Origin: Cupriavidus sp. WGlv3
GTDB lineage: Bacteria; Pseudomonadota; Gammaproteobacteria; Burkholderiales; Burkholderiaceae
Assembly (NCBI RefSeq): GCF_023952475.1
Contig: NZ_JALHRX010000032.1
Span: forward strand, 1 to 32,896
Direction of reading: 5' to 3'
Length of the DNA stretch: 32,896 nucleotides
Every line of letters starts with the position of its first letter. The first letter of the stretch is position 1. The translations under genes were made by a program, and so were the position numbers. Shown piece after piece: positions 25,302 through 32,543 of the stretch. A model generated the notes under the pieces. That model was not told the origin of the DNA. It ran no database searches and was given only the letters and a program-made list of their open reading frames with translations.

Positions 25302-26338
25302 ACGGGCTGTCTTGGACGATGCGCCGGCGCCTGTATCAACAGGCATCGAGCCAGTTGGAGAATGGGCTGACTCTCGCCCAGGTCATTGAGGACTTCCGGG
25401 AGCGGCAAGCACGGCGAGGCCGCAAGCGCGCCGCTGAGGCGGCGCACGAGGTCGGTCGGCAGGTGCGCGATGGCAAGACGCTGATGGCGGCGATGGGTAC
25501 GAGCCTCAGTGATCTGGAGCGCAGCGTGCTGGACGCCGGCGAGAAGGCCGGGCAGTTGCCGGACGCTATGCGGCTGGTGCTGGATGTGCGCGAACTGACG
25601 ACGCGTCTGCGGCAGAAACTGCAGGCCAGTTTTTTCGCGCCGGCCGTGTACCTAGTCACGCTGTATGTCGTCCTGCTGCTGATCGGCGGCTACATCGTGC
25701 CGCAGTTCACCGATGTGCTGCCGATCGATAAGTGGACGGGCTGGGCATATGCCATGTACGGAATGGGCCAGTTGGCTGTGGGATGGCCGGCGCCGGTCAT
25801 CTTCGGGAGCCTCGGTGCCTACGCAGTCTGGAGCTGGTGGGCGTTGCCGAGGTGGGCTGGGCCGGGCAGGCGATTCTTTGACCAGCATGTGTTTCCGTTC
25901 ACGGTGTACCGAGAGATCACCGGATTCAGCTGGCTGATGTCGTTCGTCGCGCTGCTGCGGGCGAAAGTGCCTGACATCGCAGCGCTGGAAGGCCAGATCG
26001 GCACGGCATCGCCATGGCTGGCCTCACGCCTGAGGCCGATTCGACTCGGCCTGGCCGATGGCCTGGACCTCGCCGAAGCCATGCGGCAGACCGGGAACGG
26101 CTTCCCTTCGCTGGATCTGATCGATGAAATCGGCGCGTATGCCGGCTTTGACGACTTCACCGAGAAGATCACGGTGGCCGTGCGGCAGAACGCCGAAGTC
26201 ATCGAGCGGCAACTGCTTGCGAAGGGGATGGTGATGTCGGCGACCTTCACCGGACTGATGTTCCTCGCCTTCGTTGTTCTGCAGCTCGGCTCCAACTCGC
26301 TCTCGGAGATCCTCACATCTTCCATGGGCAAGCTCTGA
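25298..26338 (+). CDS. pilR: PilR/GspF-type inner-membrane platform protein
   Basis: A 346-residue membrane protein of the GspF/PilC family. The cytoplasmic N-terminal domain (LENGLTLAQVIEDFRERQ, LSDLERSVLDAGEKAGQLPD) is followed by a hydrophobic pair (VYLVTLYVVLLLIGGYIVP and APVIFGSLGAYAVWSWWAL), a second cytoplasmic domain and a C-terminal segment (ATFTGLMFLAFVVLQLG). The start at ATG 25298 overlaps the pilQ stop by four bases, with GAGGG eight bases upstream; a longer frame starting inside pilQ was rejected. It anchors the ATPase and pilin assembly. Confidence 0.9.
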   Translation: MNGLSWTMRRRLYQQASSQLENGLTLAQVIEDFRERQARRGRKRAAEAAHEVGRQVRDGKTLMAAMGTSLSDLERSVLDAGEKAGQLPDAMRLVLDVRELTTRLRQKLQASFFAPAVYLVTLYVVLLLIGGYIVPQFTDVLPIDKWTGWAYAMYGMGQLAVGWPAPVIFGSLGAYAVWSWWALPRWAGPGRRFFDQHVFPFTVYREITGFSWLMSFVALLRAKVPDIAALEGQIGTASPWLASRLRPIRLGLADGLDLAEAMRQTGNGFPSLDLIDEIGAYAGFDDFTEKITVAVRQNAEVIERQLLAKGMVMSATFTGLMFLAFVVLQLGSNSLSEILTSSMGKL

Positions 26339-26371
26339 CAATCGCTTTCGCAATCTCACAAGGAGTATCAC

Positions 26372-26872
26372 ATGGACGGAATTCTTGGGCGTATCGTCGC
26401 CATCGTGTTGGGTCTGCTGGCTCTCGTTGGCATCGCCTATGCCGGGTACAACGGCTTTCAGAGCCACAAGGCCGGCGTGGTCGCAACCAATATCACGCAG
26501 CTGATCACGAATGCGCGAGCAGGGTTCTCGCAGGGGAACAACGGCTATACCAATTTCACTACCGCCAATATCGCTTCGATGATTACTGGCGGTATGTTCC
26601 CCTCGGACATGGTGCGCGGCACGGCACTCGTCGACCCCTGGGGCAATGCAGTCACGCTGGCCGCTGCCAACAACGGGTCCCAGGGTGTCATTACCTTCGG
26701 CGGCGGCAATGCGCAAACGGCAAAACAATGCGTGAGCACAGCACTGGGCCTGAAGGACTACGTGACGTTGGCGGTCGGCTCGACCACGTTCAACCAGACC
26801 AACTTGCCTGACCAGGCCACCGCCGGCGCTGCCTGTAGCGCCACAGCGACCTTCACGCTGACCTTCCAGTAA
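26372..26872 (+). CDS. pilS: Type IVb major pilin, first copy
   Basis: A 166-residue pilin. An N-terminal hydrophobic helix (RIVAIVLGLLALVGIAYAGY) is followed by the PilS-type globular domain (LITNARAGFSQGNNGYTNF, DMVRGTALVDPWGNAVTL) and two cysteines, in KQCVSTA and AACSATA, which can form the pilin disulphide loop. The leader is only MDGILG, and there is no Glu at the fifth mature position. AAGGAG seven bases before the ATG is the strongest ribosome binding site in the cluster, as expected for an abundant subunit. By eye it is nearly 90 percent identical to the second copy 98 bases downstream. Confidence 0.88.
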   Translation: MDGILGRIVAIVLGLLALVGIAYAGYNGFQSHKAGVVATNITQLITNARAGFSQGNNGYTNFTTANIASMITGGMFPSDMVRGTALVDPWGNAVTLAAANNGSQGVITFGGGNAQTAKQCVSTALGLKDYVTLAVGSTTFNQTNLPDQATAGAACSATATFTLTFQ

Positions 26873-26970
26873 GCAGGCAAAGCGATCACAGCGACGAGGC
26901 GGAATTTCCACCGGCATCACGTCCACGGTGGAAGGCGATGAAATCAGGACGTGGACTTTAGGGAAATGAC
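26873..26970 (+). promoter_or_regulatory. Structured spacer between the two pilin genes
   Basis: This 98-base gap contains TTCCACCG (26906-26913) and CGGTGGAA (26926-26933), a perfect 8-bp stem with a 12-base loop. A competing 7-bp pairing, CACGTCC (26918-26924) with GGACGTG (26947-26953), would exclude it. There is no T-run, so it is not a classical terminator. It could be an RNA processing or stability element setting different levels of the two pilins. Confidence 0.45.
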
Positions 26971-27471
26971 ATGGATGGGATTCTCGGGCGCATCGTCGCC
27001 ATCGTCTTGGGCCTGCTGGCACTGGTGGGCATCGCATACGCGGGCTACAACGGTTTCCAGAGCCACAAGGCTGGCGTGGTCGCCACCAACATCGCGCAAC
27101 TGATTACGAATGCCCGCGCTGGATTCTCGCAGGGGAATAACGGCTACACGAACTTCACCACGGCCAACATCCCGGCGATGATCACCGGCGGCATGTTTCC
27201 GACGGACATGGTGCGCGGCACGACCCTGGTCGACACGTGGGGAAATGCCGTGACCTTGTCGGCCGCAAACAGCGGCTCGCAAGGCGTGATCCGGTTCGGT
27301 GGCGGCGGTGCTCAGACAGCCAAGCAGTGCGTGAGCACCGCGACCTCCCTCCGCGATTTCGTTTCATTGGCCGTTGGGACCACGACCTTCACGCAGGCGA
27401 ACCTGCCAGACCAGGCCACCGCCGGCGCCGCATGCAGCGCGACCGCGAGCTTCACACTGACTTTCCAGTGA
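26971..27471 (+). CDS. pilS: Type IVb major pilin, second copy
   Basis: A 166-residue paralogue of the preceding pilin. The first 41 residues are identical, and changes are concentrated in the C-terminal half (for example LGLKDYVTLAVGSTTFNQTN versus TSLRDFVSLAVGTTTFTQAN). Both cysteines and the LTFQ terminus are kept. At the DNA level, the first 35 codons differ at 16 positions, all silent, so this is an old duplication held under selection. AGGGA lies seven bases upstream of the ATG. It may be an alternative or minor subunit that gives antigenic or receptor variation; that is inference. Confidence 0.88.
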   Translation: MDGILGRIVAIVLGLLALVGIAYAGYNGFQSHKAGVVATNIAQLITNARAGFSQGNNGYTNFTTANIPAMITGGMFPTDMVRGTTLVDTWGNAVTLSAANSGSQGVIRFGGGGAQTAKQCVSTATSLRDFVSLAVGTTTFTQANLPDQATAGAACSATASFTLTFQ

Positions 27472-27507
27472 GATTCCACGCGGCCACCAAAGTCTGAGGA
27501 GAAGGGC

Positions 27508-27987
27508 ATGGGCTATCTCATCCTGCCGATCGCGACCGTCCTGTTCTGTCTGGGGATTGTTGCCCAAAGCCGGCAACTATCAGAAGCAGCACCTGGGGCC
27601 GGCGTGGCTGGCCGTATGGAATCTGTAGCGACGGTCACAGCGCAGCAGGCGCAAGCATACGGCTCGGCCTGTGTGTCGACCGCCGGTGCAACACCGGGGC
27701 TGGTCGGTGCGAGCGTGACGCCAGTGCTGCCGTCAGGGATGGTGGCGCCGGCTGGTGCCGGCTGCATGGCCGTCGCCAATCCGGGCGGCGGGCGCGACGT
27801 CTACGGATACGTGCGCGTGTCATCAGGCGCAAGCGGCGCGCTGCTCAGCAGCACAGCGGGCAGTCTCGCGTGGTTCCGGGTCCGCAGTCAGGGCACGGCC
27901 GTCAATCTTGCTACCGGCATCGCCTACAGCGTGCCGGCGACCATTCCCGTTGGGGCGCTGGTCAATTGGGTCCAGTTGAACACCTGA
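27508..27987 (+). CDS. pilM: PilM-like thin-pilus protein
   Basis: A 159-residue protein with an N-terminal hydrophobic anchor (YLILPIATVLFCLGIVA) and a small extracytoplasmic domain with two cysteines (YGSACVSTAG and GAGCMAV). Length and layout match the small PilM proteins of IncI and PAPI-1-type thin-pilus loci, which differ from the cytoplasmic actin-like PilM. It could instead be a minor pilin. It is 36 bases after the second pilin, with a GAGGAGAAGG ribosome binding site, and seven bases before pilV. Confidence 0.7.
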   Translation: MGYLILPIATVLFCLGIVAQSRQLSEAAPGAGVAGRMESVATVTAQQAQAYGSACVSTAGATPGLVGASVTPVLPSGMVAPAGAGCMAVANPGGGRDVYGYVRVSSGASGALLSSTAGSLAWFRVRSQGTAVNLATGIAYSVPATIPVGALVNWVQLNT

Positions 27988-27994
27988 GAAACGC

Positions 27995-29242
27995 ATGGAA
28001 GCCATCCTCGGATATCTCGTCGCGCTGATGCTCTCGATGCTGAGCCTTGCCGGCTTCGCGACGTGGGCAAAGGCCGGCGTGACGAACGTGCAGACCGCCG
28101 CCGCGGCGAGCCAGATGCTTGTCTTCGACAAGGCCGCCCTGCAGTTCGTGCAGGACGAATCCGCCACGCTGGTTGCTCAGGCAACTGCAAGCGTGCCTGT
28201 CAACGTTACGCCGGCCATGCTCATCAACGGCGGCTATCTGCCAGCCGGGTTCTCGGCGACCAATGTGTTCGGCCAGACCTGGCTGCTTCAGGTTCTGCAG
28301 CCGACGCCAAACAACTTGCAGGCGCTCGTCACGTCGCAGGGCGGGCGGCCGATCACCGACACCCGCCAGCTCGTGCAGATCGCTGCGCAGGCGGGTGCGC
28401 AAGGGGGCTTCGTACCCTACGCCGGACAAAACGGCGATCCGACGATGGTGGCAACCCGCGCCTATGGGGCATACGGCGCGTGGCAGGTGCCGCTTGACAA
28501 CTACGCGAACCCGGGCAGCGGCCGGCTCGCGTCTTTGCTCGCCTTTACCGGCGCGCAGGCCAACAACGGCTATCTATATCGGGTGCAGGTTCCGGGCCAT
28601 CCGGAACTCAATCGGATGCAGACGTCGATCGACATGGCAGGCAACGACGTCAGCAATGCCGCTCGGGTCACGGCAACGACTGCCTTAACCAGTGGTGGCG
28701 ATACCTATCTAACAAGTACCGGTGCGCCAGGTACTGCGTGCGGCGTCGAAACGTCGACCCGCCGAAGCACCACTGGCACCGGGCATGTGATCTGTGCCGG
28801 CGGCATCTGGCAAGCGGTAGGCACGGCCGTGGCAAACATCTATGAAGGGCTGTGGTGTGGGAACAATGGTCAGATAGCGACCAGCGCGACCAATGTTGGA
28901 TTCATCTGCAAGAGCAACAGGTATATCGCGCTCAACAACGCGCTGGGCAATATGACCGTTACTCGGAAAATTGAGAACGTTACAGACGGTATGACGTTCT
29001 CGAAGGACAACTGCCCGGGTGGTACCGCATGGGCGTTGTACACCCCGAAGCAGGAAATGGTCAACATCACTGGCAATGTGATGCCGCCGATTCAGGGCAC
29101 GTACTTCTCCATGAACGACTGGGGTACTACATGGTATGCGCAAGCAAGCGCAATCTCTCCTGCCGCATGGTACAGCGGCAACGATACTGGGGCGCTCGGG
29201 GGGCGACTCGTGGGCACCGTTACAACTGGATGCACCTTCTAG
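27995..29242 (+). CDS. pilV: PilV pilus-tip adhesin
   Basis: A 415-residue minor pilin and adhesin that recognises recipient cells in IncI-type systems. The N terminus MEAILGYLVALMLSMLSLAGF resembles that of the major pilins here (M, acidic, x, ILG). A conserved PilV body follows (LINGGYLPAGFSATNVFGQT, MATDI-like TSIDMAGNDVSNAARV). The C-terminal part (from about residue 245) has repeated Cys-containing blocks (CGVETSTRRSTT, HVICAGGIWQAVG, LWCGNNGQI) and is less GC-rich than the body. In R64 this end is switched by a shufflon. No alternative 3' segments, 19-base inverted repeats or recombinase gene are found here, so the tip appears fixed. Confidence 0.87.
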   Translation: MEAILGYLVALMLSMLSLAGFATWAKAGVTNVQTAAAASQMLVFDKAALQFVQDESATLVAQATASVPVNVTPAMLINGGYLPAGFSATNVFGQTWLLQVLQPTPNNLQALVTSQGGRPITDTRQLVQIAAQAGAQGGFVPYAGQNGDPTMVATRAYGAYGAWQVPLDNYANPGSGRLASLLAFTGAQANNGYLYRVQVPGHPELNRMQTSIDMAGNDVSNAARVTATTALTSGGDTYLTSTGAPGTACGVETSTRRSTTGTGHVICAGGIWQAVGTAVANIYEGLWCGNNGQIATSATNVGFICKSNRYIALNNALGNMTVTRKIENVTDGMTFSKDNCPGGTAWALYTPKQEMVNITGNVMPPIQGTYFSMNDWGTTWYAQASAISPAAWYSGNDTGALGGRLVGTVTTGCTF

Positions 29243-29257
29243 GACCGGGATTGATTG

Positions 29258-29761
29258 ATGAAAAGAATTCTTTGGGCATGCATTCTCGCAGCTGATTTCT
29301 CGGCAGCCAACGCACAGTTGTACTCGTTTCCGGCACCGCCGATGACCGTGGCAGACTGTAGGCAAGGGCACCACTGGTATCGGGAGCCAGGTAGATTGCC
29401 GTACTGCAAGGTCGATGATCCCCCGCCGCCCCCGCCGCCGCCGCCCCCTCCAACATTAGTGTGTCGCTACGAGTTTTGGAAATTCATGATCGCGATTGGG
29501 CCGGGCGGTAACTGCAGTGCGGATGGTGGATGCGACGGATATGGATACTCCGTTTATGATGGCGTCGCCAACAACCCCACGGTTGCGCGCACTTGGAGTT
29601 CCTGGGATGCCGGACCCATTGTGCATGATCCCTCGGCGATGTGGCCGCTTATCCAGGTTGATATGCAGTCGCGCGGCTATTACGCTGGTGCCACTAAGAC
29701 GTCAACACCTGGCAACGGGAATTACCCGGGCACCAGCTACTACGAGGTTTGCAAGTATTGA
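29258..29761 (+). CDS. Secreted polyproline protein, unknown function
   Basis: A 167-residue exported protein with a signal peptide (MKRILWACILAADFSAANA), a short Cys-containing domain, a run of eleven prolines near residue 60-70 and a C-terminal domain of about 95 residues rich in Gly, Tyr and Cys (GGNCSADGGCDGYGYSVYDG, YYEVCKY). An ATG at 29258 with GGGA about eight bases upstream is preferred to a TTG one codon earlier. It is 15 bases after pilV and is followed by the operon terminator, so it is probably co-expressed with the pilus. It could be a pilus-associated or surface protein; no family was recognised. Confidence 0.72.
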   Translation: MKRILWACILAADFSAANAQLYSFPAPPMTVADCRQGHHWYREPGRLPYCKVDDPPPPPPPPPPPTLVCRYEFWKFMIAIGPGGNCSADGGCDGYGYSVYDGVANNPTVARTWSSWDAGPIVHDPSAMWPLIQVDMQSRGYYAGATKTSTPGNGNYPGTSYYEVCKY

Positions 29762-29780
29762 GATCCCAGGGCTGAACAGA

Positions 29781-29815
29781 CAAAGAACCCCGTCGTTGCG
29801 GGGTTCTTTGTTTTT
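29781..29815 (+). terminator. Rho-independent terminator of the pilus operon
   Basis: CAAAGAACCCCG (29781-29792) pairs perfectly with CGGGGTTCTTTG (29799-29810) around a six-base loop, followed by TTTTT. It lies 20 bases after the last gene of the rightward operon. The symmetric stem also sits 19 bases past the end of the convergent CAP-domain gene and may stop that transcript too. Confidence 0.92.
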
Positions 29816-29833
29816 AGAGGGGTAACATGTTGC

Positions 29834-30862
29834 TCAGAACGCCGTAAAGCTCCAGGACTTGCTGATAGCAACACCATTGCGAGCACCTGCGAATGTTGCT
29901 GTGTGGGTGCCCCCTGTGAGGGGTTGCGTCGGGAGCATGAACACCACGCCAGCGTAGAGGCTCGTGTTCTCGATCGCGCTGGCGACGGAACCGGCCTTTG
30001 CATTAGCCGGAACCAGCACTCGTACCGGAACCGCTGCTCCGCCAGGGCCAGTCAGCGTGAAGCTGGATACGGTCAAAACGTTGGAGGACGACGGTGCCGC
30101 CATCCGGAACATGATCGGATGTCCAGCACTGGCAAGATCCGACGCCGGATTGGGGTTTTCCGTAGCTGGGTAGAAAGTTCCGAATATGGAGTCGTTGTCA
30201 GCAGGGTAGTATGCCACGGCATTCGCAGCGAGCTGCTGACCACCCCATTGCGCGAGACCATAACCGCCACCCTTGGCGCCGGTGACTATGCCAAAGTTGA
30301 TGACGCAGCGGTTGTCGCGCACCGAAAGACCGACCGTCTCTTGATTGCTGGTGATGGCTTGTAAATGGTAGACAGACCGCTTAAAGCCCGCGAGGCAGCT
30401 CTCCGCGTCGGGCGCCCCGCTAGACACAGCTTGGCCAATCCATTGATCCTCCGACCCGCCCGCTGCAACCACTTGATCATAGGGATTCGCACCAGTGAAG
30501 CCAGCATTTCCGGCTACTTCCAAATGGCCTGTAGCGCTATTTGCCTTCATGTAAGCCAGATGGTTATCGGCGGCGATGTCGAGCTTGTCGTCTTGCTTAA
30601 GCGCGCCGACGCCGATCTTCAGGCGGAGTGAGTTCAAAGCATCATAGGCCGCAAGCCGCTGATCTCCGTTCGGATACGTCGATACCGGAGCTGTGGTCGC
30701 CGGCGGCACCGACGTCGGCTCCTGCGGCGGCGTCGTCGGAGTTGTAGGCGGCGTGGTGGGATTCTTGGATCCACCATCGTCACCGCCACCACCGCCGCAT
30801 GCGGCAAGAGCGAGCGCCATGGCAGTGGCCAGAACCGAGAGAGCGAGTTTGGAGTTTTGCAT
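29834..30862 (-). CDS. CAP/SCP-domain lipoprotein
   Basis: A 342-residue lipoprotein. The signal ends in a lipobox (LALAAC, Cys near residue 22), followed by Gly and a Thr/Pro-rich tether (residues about 35-60). A CAP (SCP/PR1) domain runs from about 65 to 220 (YDALNSLRLKIGVGALKQDD, KLDIAADNHLAYMKANSATGH, SVYHLQAITSNQETVGLSV). A C-terminal beta-rich domain of about 110 residues follows (LTVSSFTLTGPGGAAVPVRV). CAP proteins bind lipids, divalent metals or peptidoglycan-associated partners; the role here is unknown. AGAGGA lies about eight bases upstream of the ATG. The gene is convergent with the pilus operon and paralogous to the gene at 31491. Confidence 0.83.
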   Translation of the reverse strand: MQNSKLALSVLATAMALALAACGGGGGDDGGSKNPTTPPTTPTTPPQEPTSVPPATTAPVSTYPNGDQRLAAYDALNSLRLKIGVGALKQDDKLDIAADNHLAYMKANSATGHLEVAGNAGFTGANPYDQVVAAGGSEDQWIGQAVSSGAPDAESCLAGFKRSVYHLQAITSNQETVGLSVRDNRCVINFGIVTGAKGGGYGLAQWGGQQLAANAVAYYPADNDSIFGTFYPATENPNPASDLASAGHPIMFRMAAPSSSNVLTVSSFTLTGPGGAAVPVRVLVPANAKAGSVASAIENTSLYAGVVFMLPTQPLTGGTHTATFAGARNGVAISKSWSFTAF

Positions 30863-30884
30863 GCTTTTCTTCCTCTGACTTTGA

Positions 30885-30958
30885 CCGGCCGGGGATCGAC
30901 CGTTACTTTTAGCTTACCTATCGGCGCGCGAAGTCAAGTGCCCGCAATCCCCGGCCGG
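30885..30958. promoter_or_regulatory. Promoter of CAP gene inside a 12-base inverted repeat
   Basis: On the minus strand TTGACT (30932-30937) and TAAGCT (30911-30916) are separated by 15 bases. They lie between CCGGCCGGGGAT (30885-30896) and its exact inverse ATCCCCGGCCGG (30947-30958). The repeat arms bracket the promoter, as an operator pair might. The same TTGACTTCG with a TAAxCT box at the same spacing precedes the paralogous gene. Confidence 0.5.
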
Positions 30959-31084
30959 ACGTGAGAATACACGAAGGCGATCAGCATCTAGTCGACGAAT
31001 TGGAGCCAAACTTGACCCCCCGGAAAGAGGGGTGTCCTGGTAATCGTTACGGCTGGCGGACCCGAAGACCGCGTCAAGTGCACG

Positions 31085-31411
31085 TCACCGCGATCGGTAG
31101 AGCGATGTGCCGCAGCTATTGCAGATGTGCCACTGATGCGCGGCAATGAACGGCTGCTCGCGCCAGAGGCGGATGCTTCTGGATCCGCACCGATAGCAAG
31201 ACATGCCGCGCTCGGTCACGCATGCTGGATACTTCCGCGCATATTCGCTCACCGTCGGCAGGCCTTTGCGCGTCAGCGCAAAGGCGATCAAGGCGAAGTA
31301 CGAGAACATGAAGGAGGCAATCGCCCATGGCCAGGCCAACGCCCCTCCTGTCTTGCCCACTTGAACGCCAGGTAAGCTGGCAAAACCAGAAAGACCGCGA
31401 TCGTTATCCAT
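31085..31411 (-). CDS. Small membrane protein with zinc ribbon, probably frameshifted
   Basis: The open frame gives 108 residues with one membrane segment (WAIASFMFSYFALIAFAL) and a C-terminal zinc-ribbon-like end (CYRCGSRSIRLWRE and HICNSCGTSLYRS). Its N terminus (MDNDRGLSGFASLPGV) does not look natural. Another frame starts at ATG 31416 with GGAG eight bases upstream and encodes MEWITIAVFLVLPAYLAFKW, a convincing membrane segment, before it goes off track and stops at 31288. Joining the two frames around 31330-31350 gives a sensible two-helix plus zinc-ribbon protein. A single-base deletion, or a sequencing error, in the G-rich stretch is the likely explanation. Function unknown. Confidence 0.6.
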   Translation of the reverse strand: MDNDRGLSGFASLPGVQVGKTGGALAWPWAIASFMFSYFALIAFALTRKGLPTVSEYARKYPACVTERGMSCYRCGSRSIRLWREQPFIAAHQWHICNSCGTSLYRSR

Positions 31412-31416
31412 TCCAT

Positions 31417-31490
31417 CGTTGAATCTCCGTTGTATGTGTTTCGAGGCCTGCCCCGCGAAACCGTCCGGCGGGGTCGTCGGCGCGCTTGGG
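31417..31490. other. Short spacer with GC-rich hairpin
   Basis: CCCCGC (31451-31456) and GCGGGG (31468-31473) can pair between the CAP gene end and the small zinc-ribbon gene. No T-run follows on either strand, so termination is uncertain. The ribosome binding site of the small gene lies at the left end of this spacer. Confidence 0.3.
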
Positions 31491-32543
31491 CTATCGGAAA
31501 GTGGAGGCTCCCGGCGTAGCAGTCCTGAAGGTCCAGGAGATACTCACCGGCTTGCCGGCCCGAGTGCCAGAAAACGAAGCCGTGTAGGCCTCGCGGTCCG
31601 CCAGTGGCGCGAGCGGGACCAGGAAGGCCGCGTTGTTCCGGAGGTATTCGTCTGCCATACCATTCGAGCCATCCGCCTTCGCCGCCGGGGACACCAAAAC
31701 GCGCGCAGGCAGCTCCGCGCCGTTGCCGTCAACGAGTTTGAAGGCTTCTACGGACAGCACCTCCGCGAGCGCACCATTCGCGTAAATCATCAGGGGGCGG
31801 CCTGGCGCCGGCAGATCCGGCGCAGGATTCGGCGACTCGCCGGCGAAGTTGAAACCGGGTCGCACGTCGGTGTCGCCGTCTGCTGGCACAGTGACGAAGA
31901 TTTCAGCATCGATCTGCTGGCCTCCTCCATAGGGCACACCGTTGGGTGTCGGGCCTGGTTGTGTTGCAGTGTTCGTGCCGAAGTCCACGACGCAGTGATT
32001 CAGGCCCAAGGCACCAGTATCACTGAATCCAATTCCCATGGATTCCTGGTTCGTGACGAGCGACTGCAAGTGGTAGACGGTGTGGTACCACTGATCGATG
32101 CAGCCTGCGCCGATCTCGCTATCATCGGGGCCTCTGGCTGCGCCCACGATTTCGGCCACCCATTGGGTGTCGCCGACACCGGCCCTTCTGGCTCGTAGCA
32201 GAGGCGTGGTTGCGTAGAAATGCAGAGAGCCTACGGATTGGTCATGCTGTGCCACGCTGTGCGCGCTGAGATAGACAGCATGTGCCTGGGCGGCGGTGTC
32301 GAGCGCGGGGTCTTGCATGAGAAGACCGACGCCGAGCTTCCGGCGCAAGGCGTTGACACCGTTGAAGAGCGCGAGCTGTCCCGAACTCTTTGCGTAGGAT
32401 GGCTCCGGCACGCTGGTCCGCAGCGCAAGGGAGGGAACTTCTGCCGGGCCAGGAGCAGCCGACGGAACACTTCCGCTTGCCCAAGCTTCCTCATTGCCAA
32501 TGAGCGCCAGCAACAGCAACGCAAACCATTTTCTCGTCTTCAC
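31491..32543 (-). CDS. Secreted CAP/SCP-domain protein
   Basis: A 350-residue exported paralogue of the lipoprotein at 29834. It has a signal peptide (MKTRKWFALLLLALIGNEEAWA) but no lipobox. The CAP domain covers about residues 55-245 (FNGVNALRRKLGVGLLMQD, LDTAAQAHAVYLSAHSVAQH, TVYHLQSLVTNQESMGIGF). The C-terminal beta-rich domain is shared with the paralogue (ESPNPAPDLPAPGRPLMIY, LSVEAFKLVDGNGAELPARV). It starts with GTG at 32543 preceded by GGAAG. It is probably secreted or periplasmic, while the paralogue is lipid-anchored. The two also share promoter sequence, which suggests joint expression. Confidence 0.83.
   Translation of the reverse strand: MKTRKWFALLLLALIGNEEAWASGSVPSAAPGPAEVPSLALRTSVPEPSYAKSSGQLALFNGVNALRRKLGVGLLMQDPALDTAAQAHAVYLSAHSVAQHDQSVGSLHFYATTPLLRARRAGVGDTQWVAEIVGAARGPDDSEIGAGCIDQWYHTVYHLQSLVTNQESMGIGFSDTGALGLNHCVVDFGTNTATQPGPTPNGVPYGGGQQIDAEIFVTVPADGDTDVRPGFNFAGESPNPAPDLPAPGRPLMIYANGALAEVLSVEAFKLVDGNGAELPARVLVSPAAKADGSNGMADEYLRNNAAFLVPLAPLADREAYTASFSGTRAGKPVSISWTFRTATPGASTFR

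Noticed and set aside
26024..27037. A 337-codon minus-strand frame spanning pilR and both pilins
   Set aside because: It crosses three confidently assigned genes and their ribosome binding sites; its own protein is low in complexity and unrecognisable.
26340..27480. Two tandem similar stretches considered as a possible recent duplication or mobile repeat
   Set aside because: The similarity is confined to the pilin coding sequences, with many silent differences and unrelated flanks, so it is an old gene duplication.
30863..31084. The 12-base inverted repeat considered as ends of a small insertion element
   Set aside because: The arms enclose only 50 bases holding a promoter, with no transposase and no target-site duplication.
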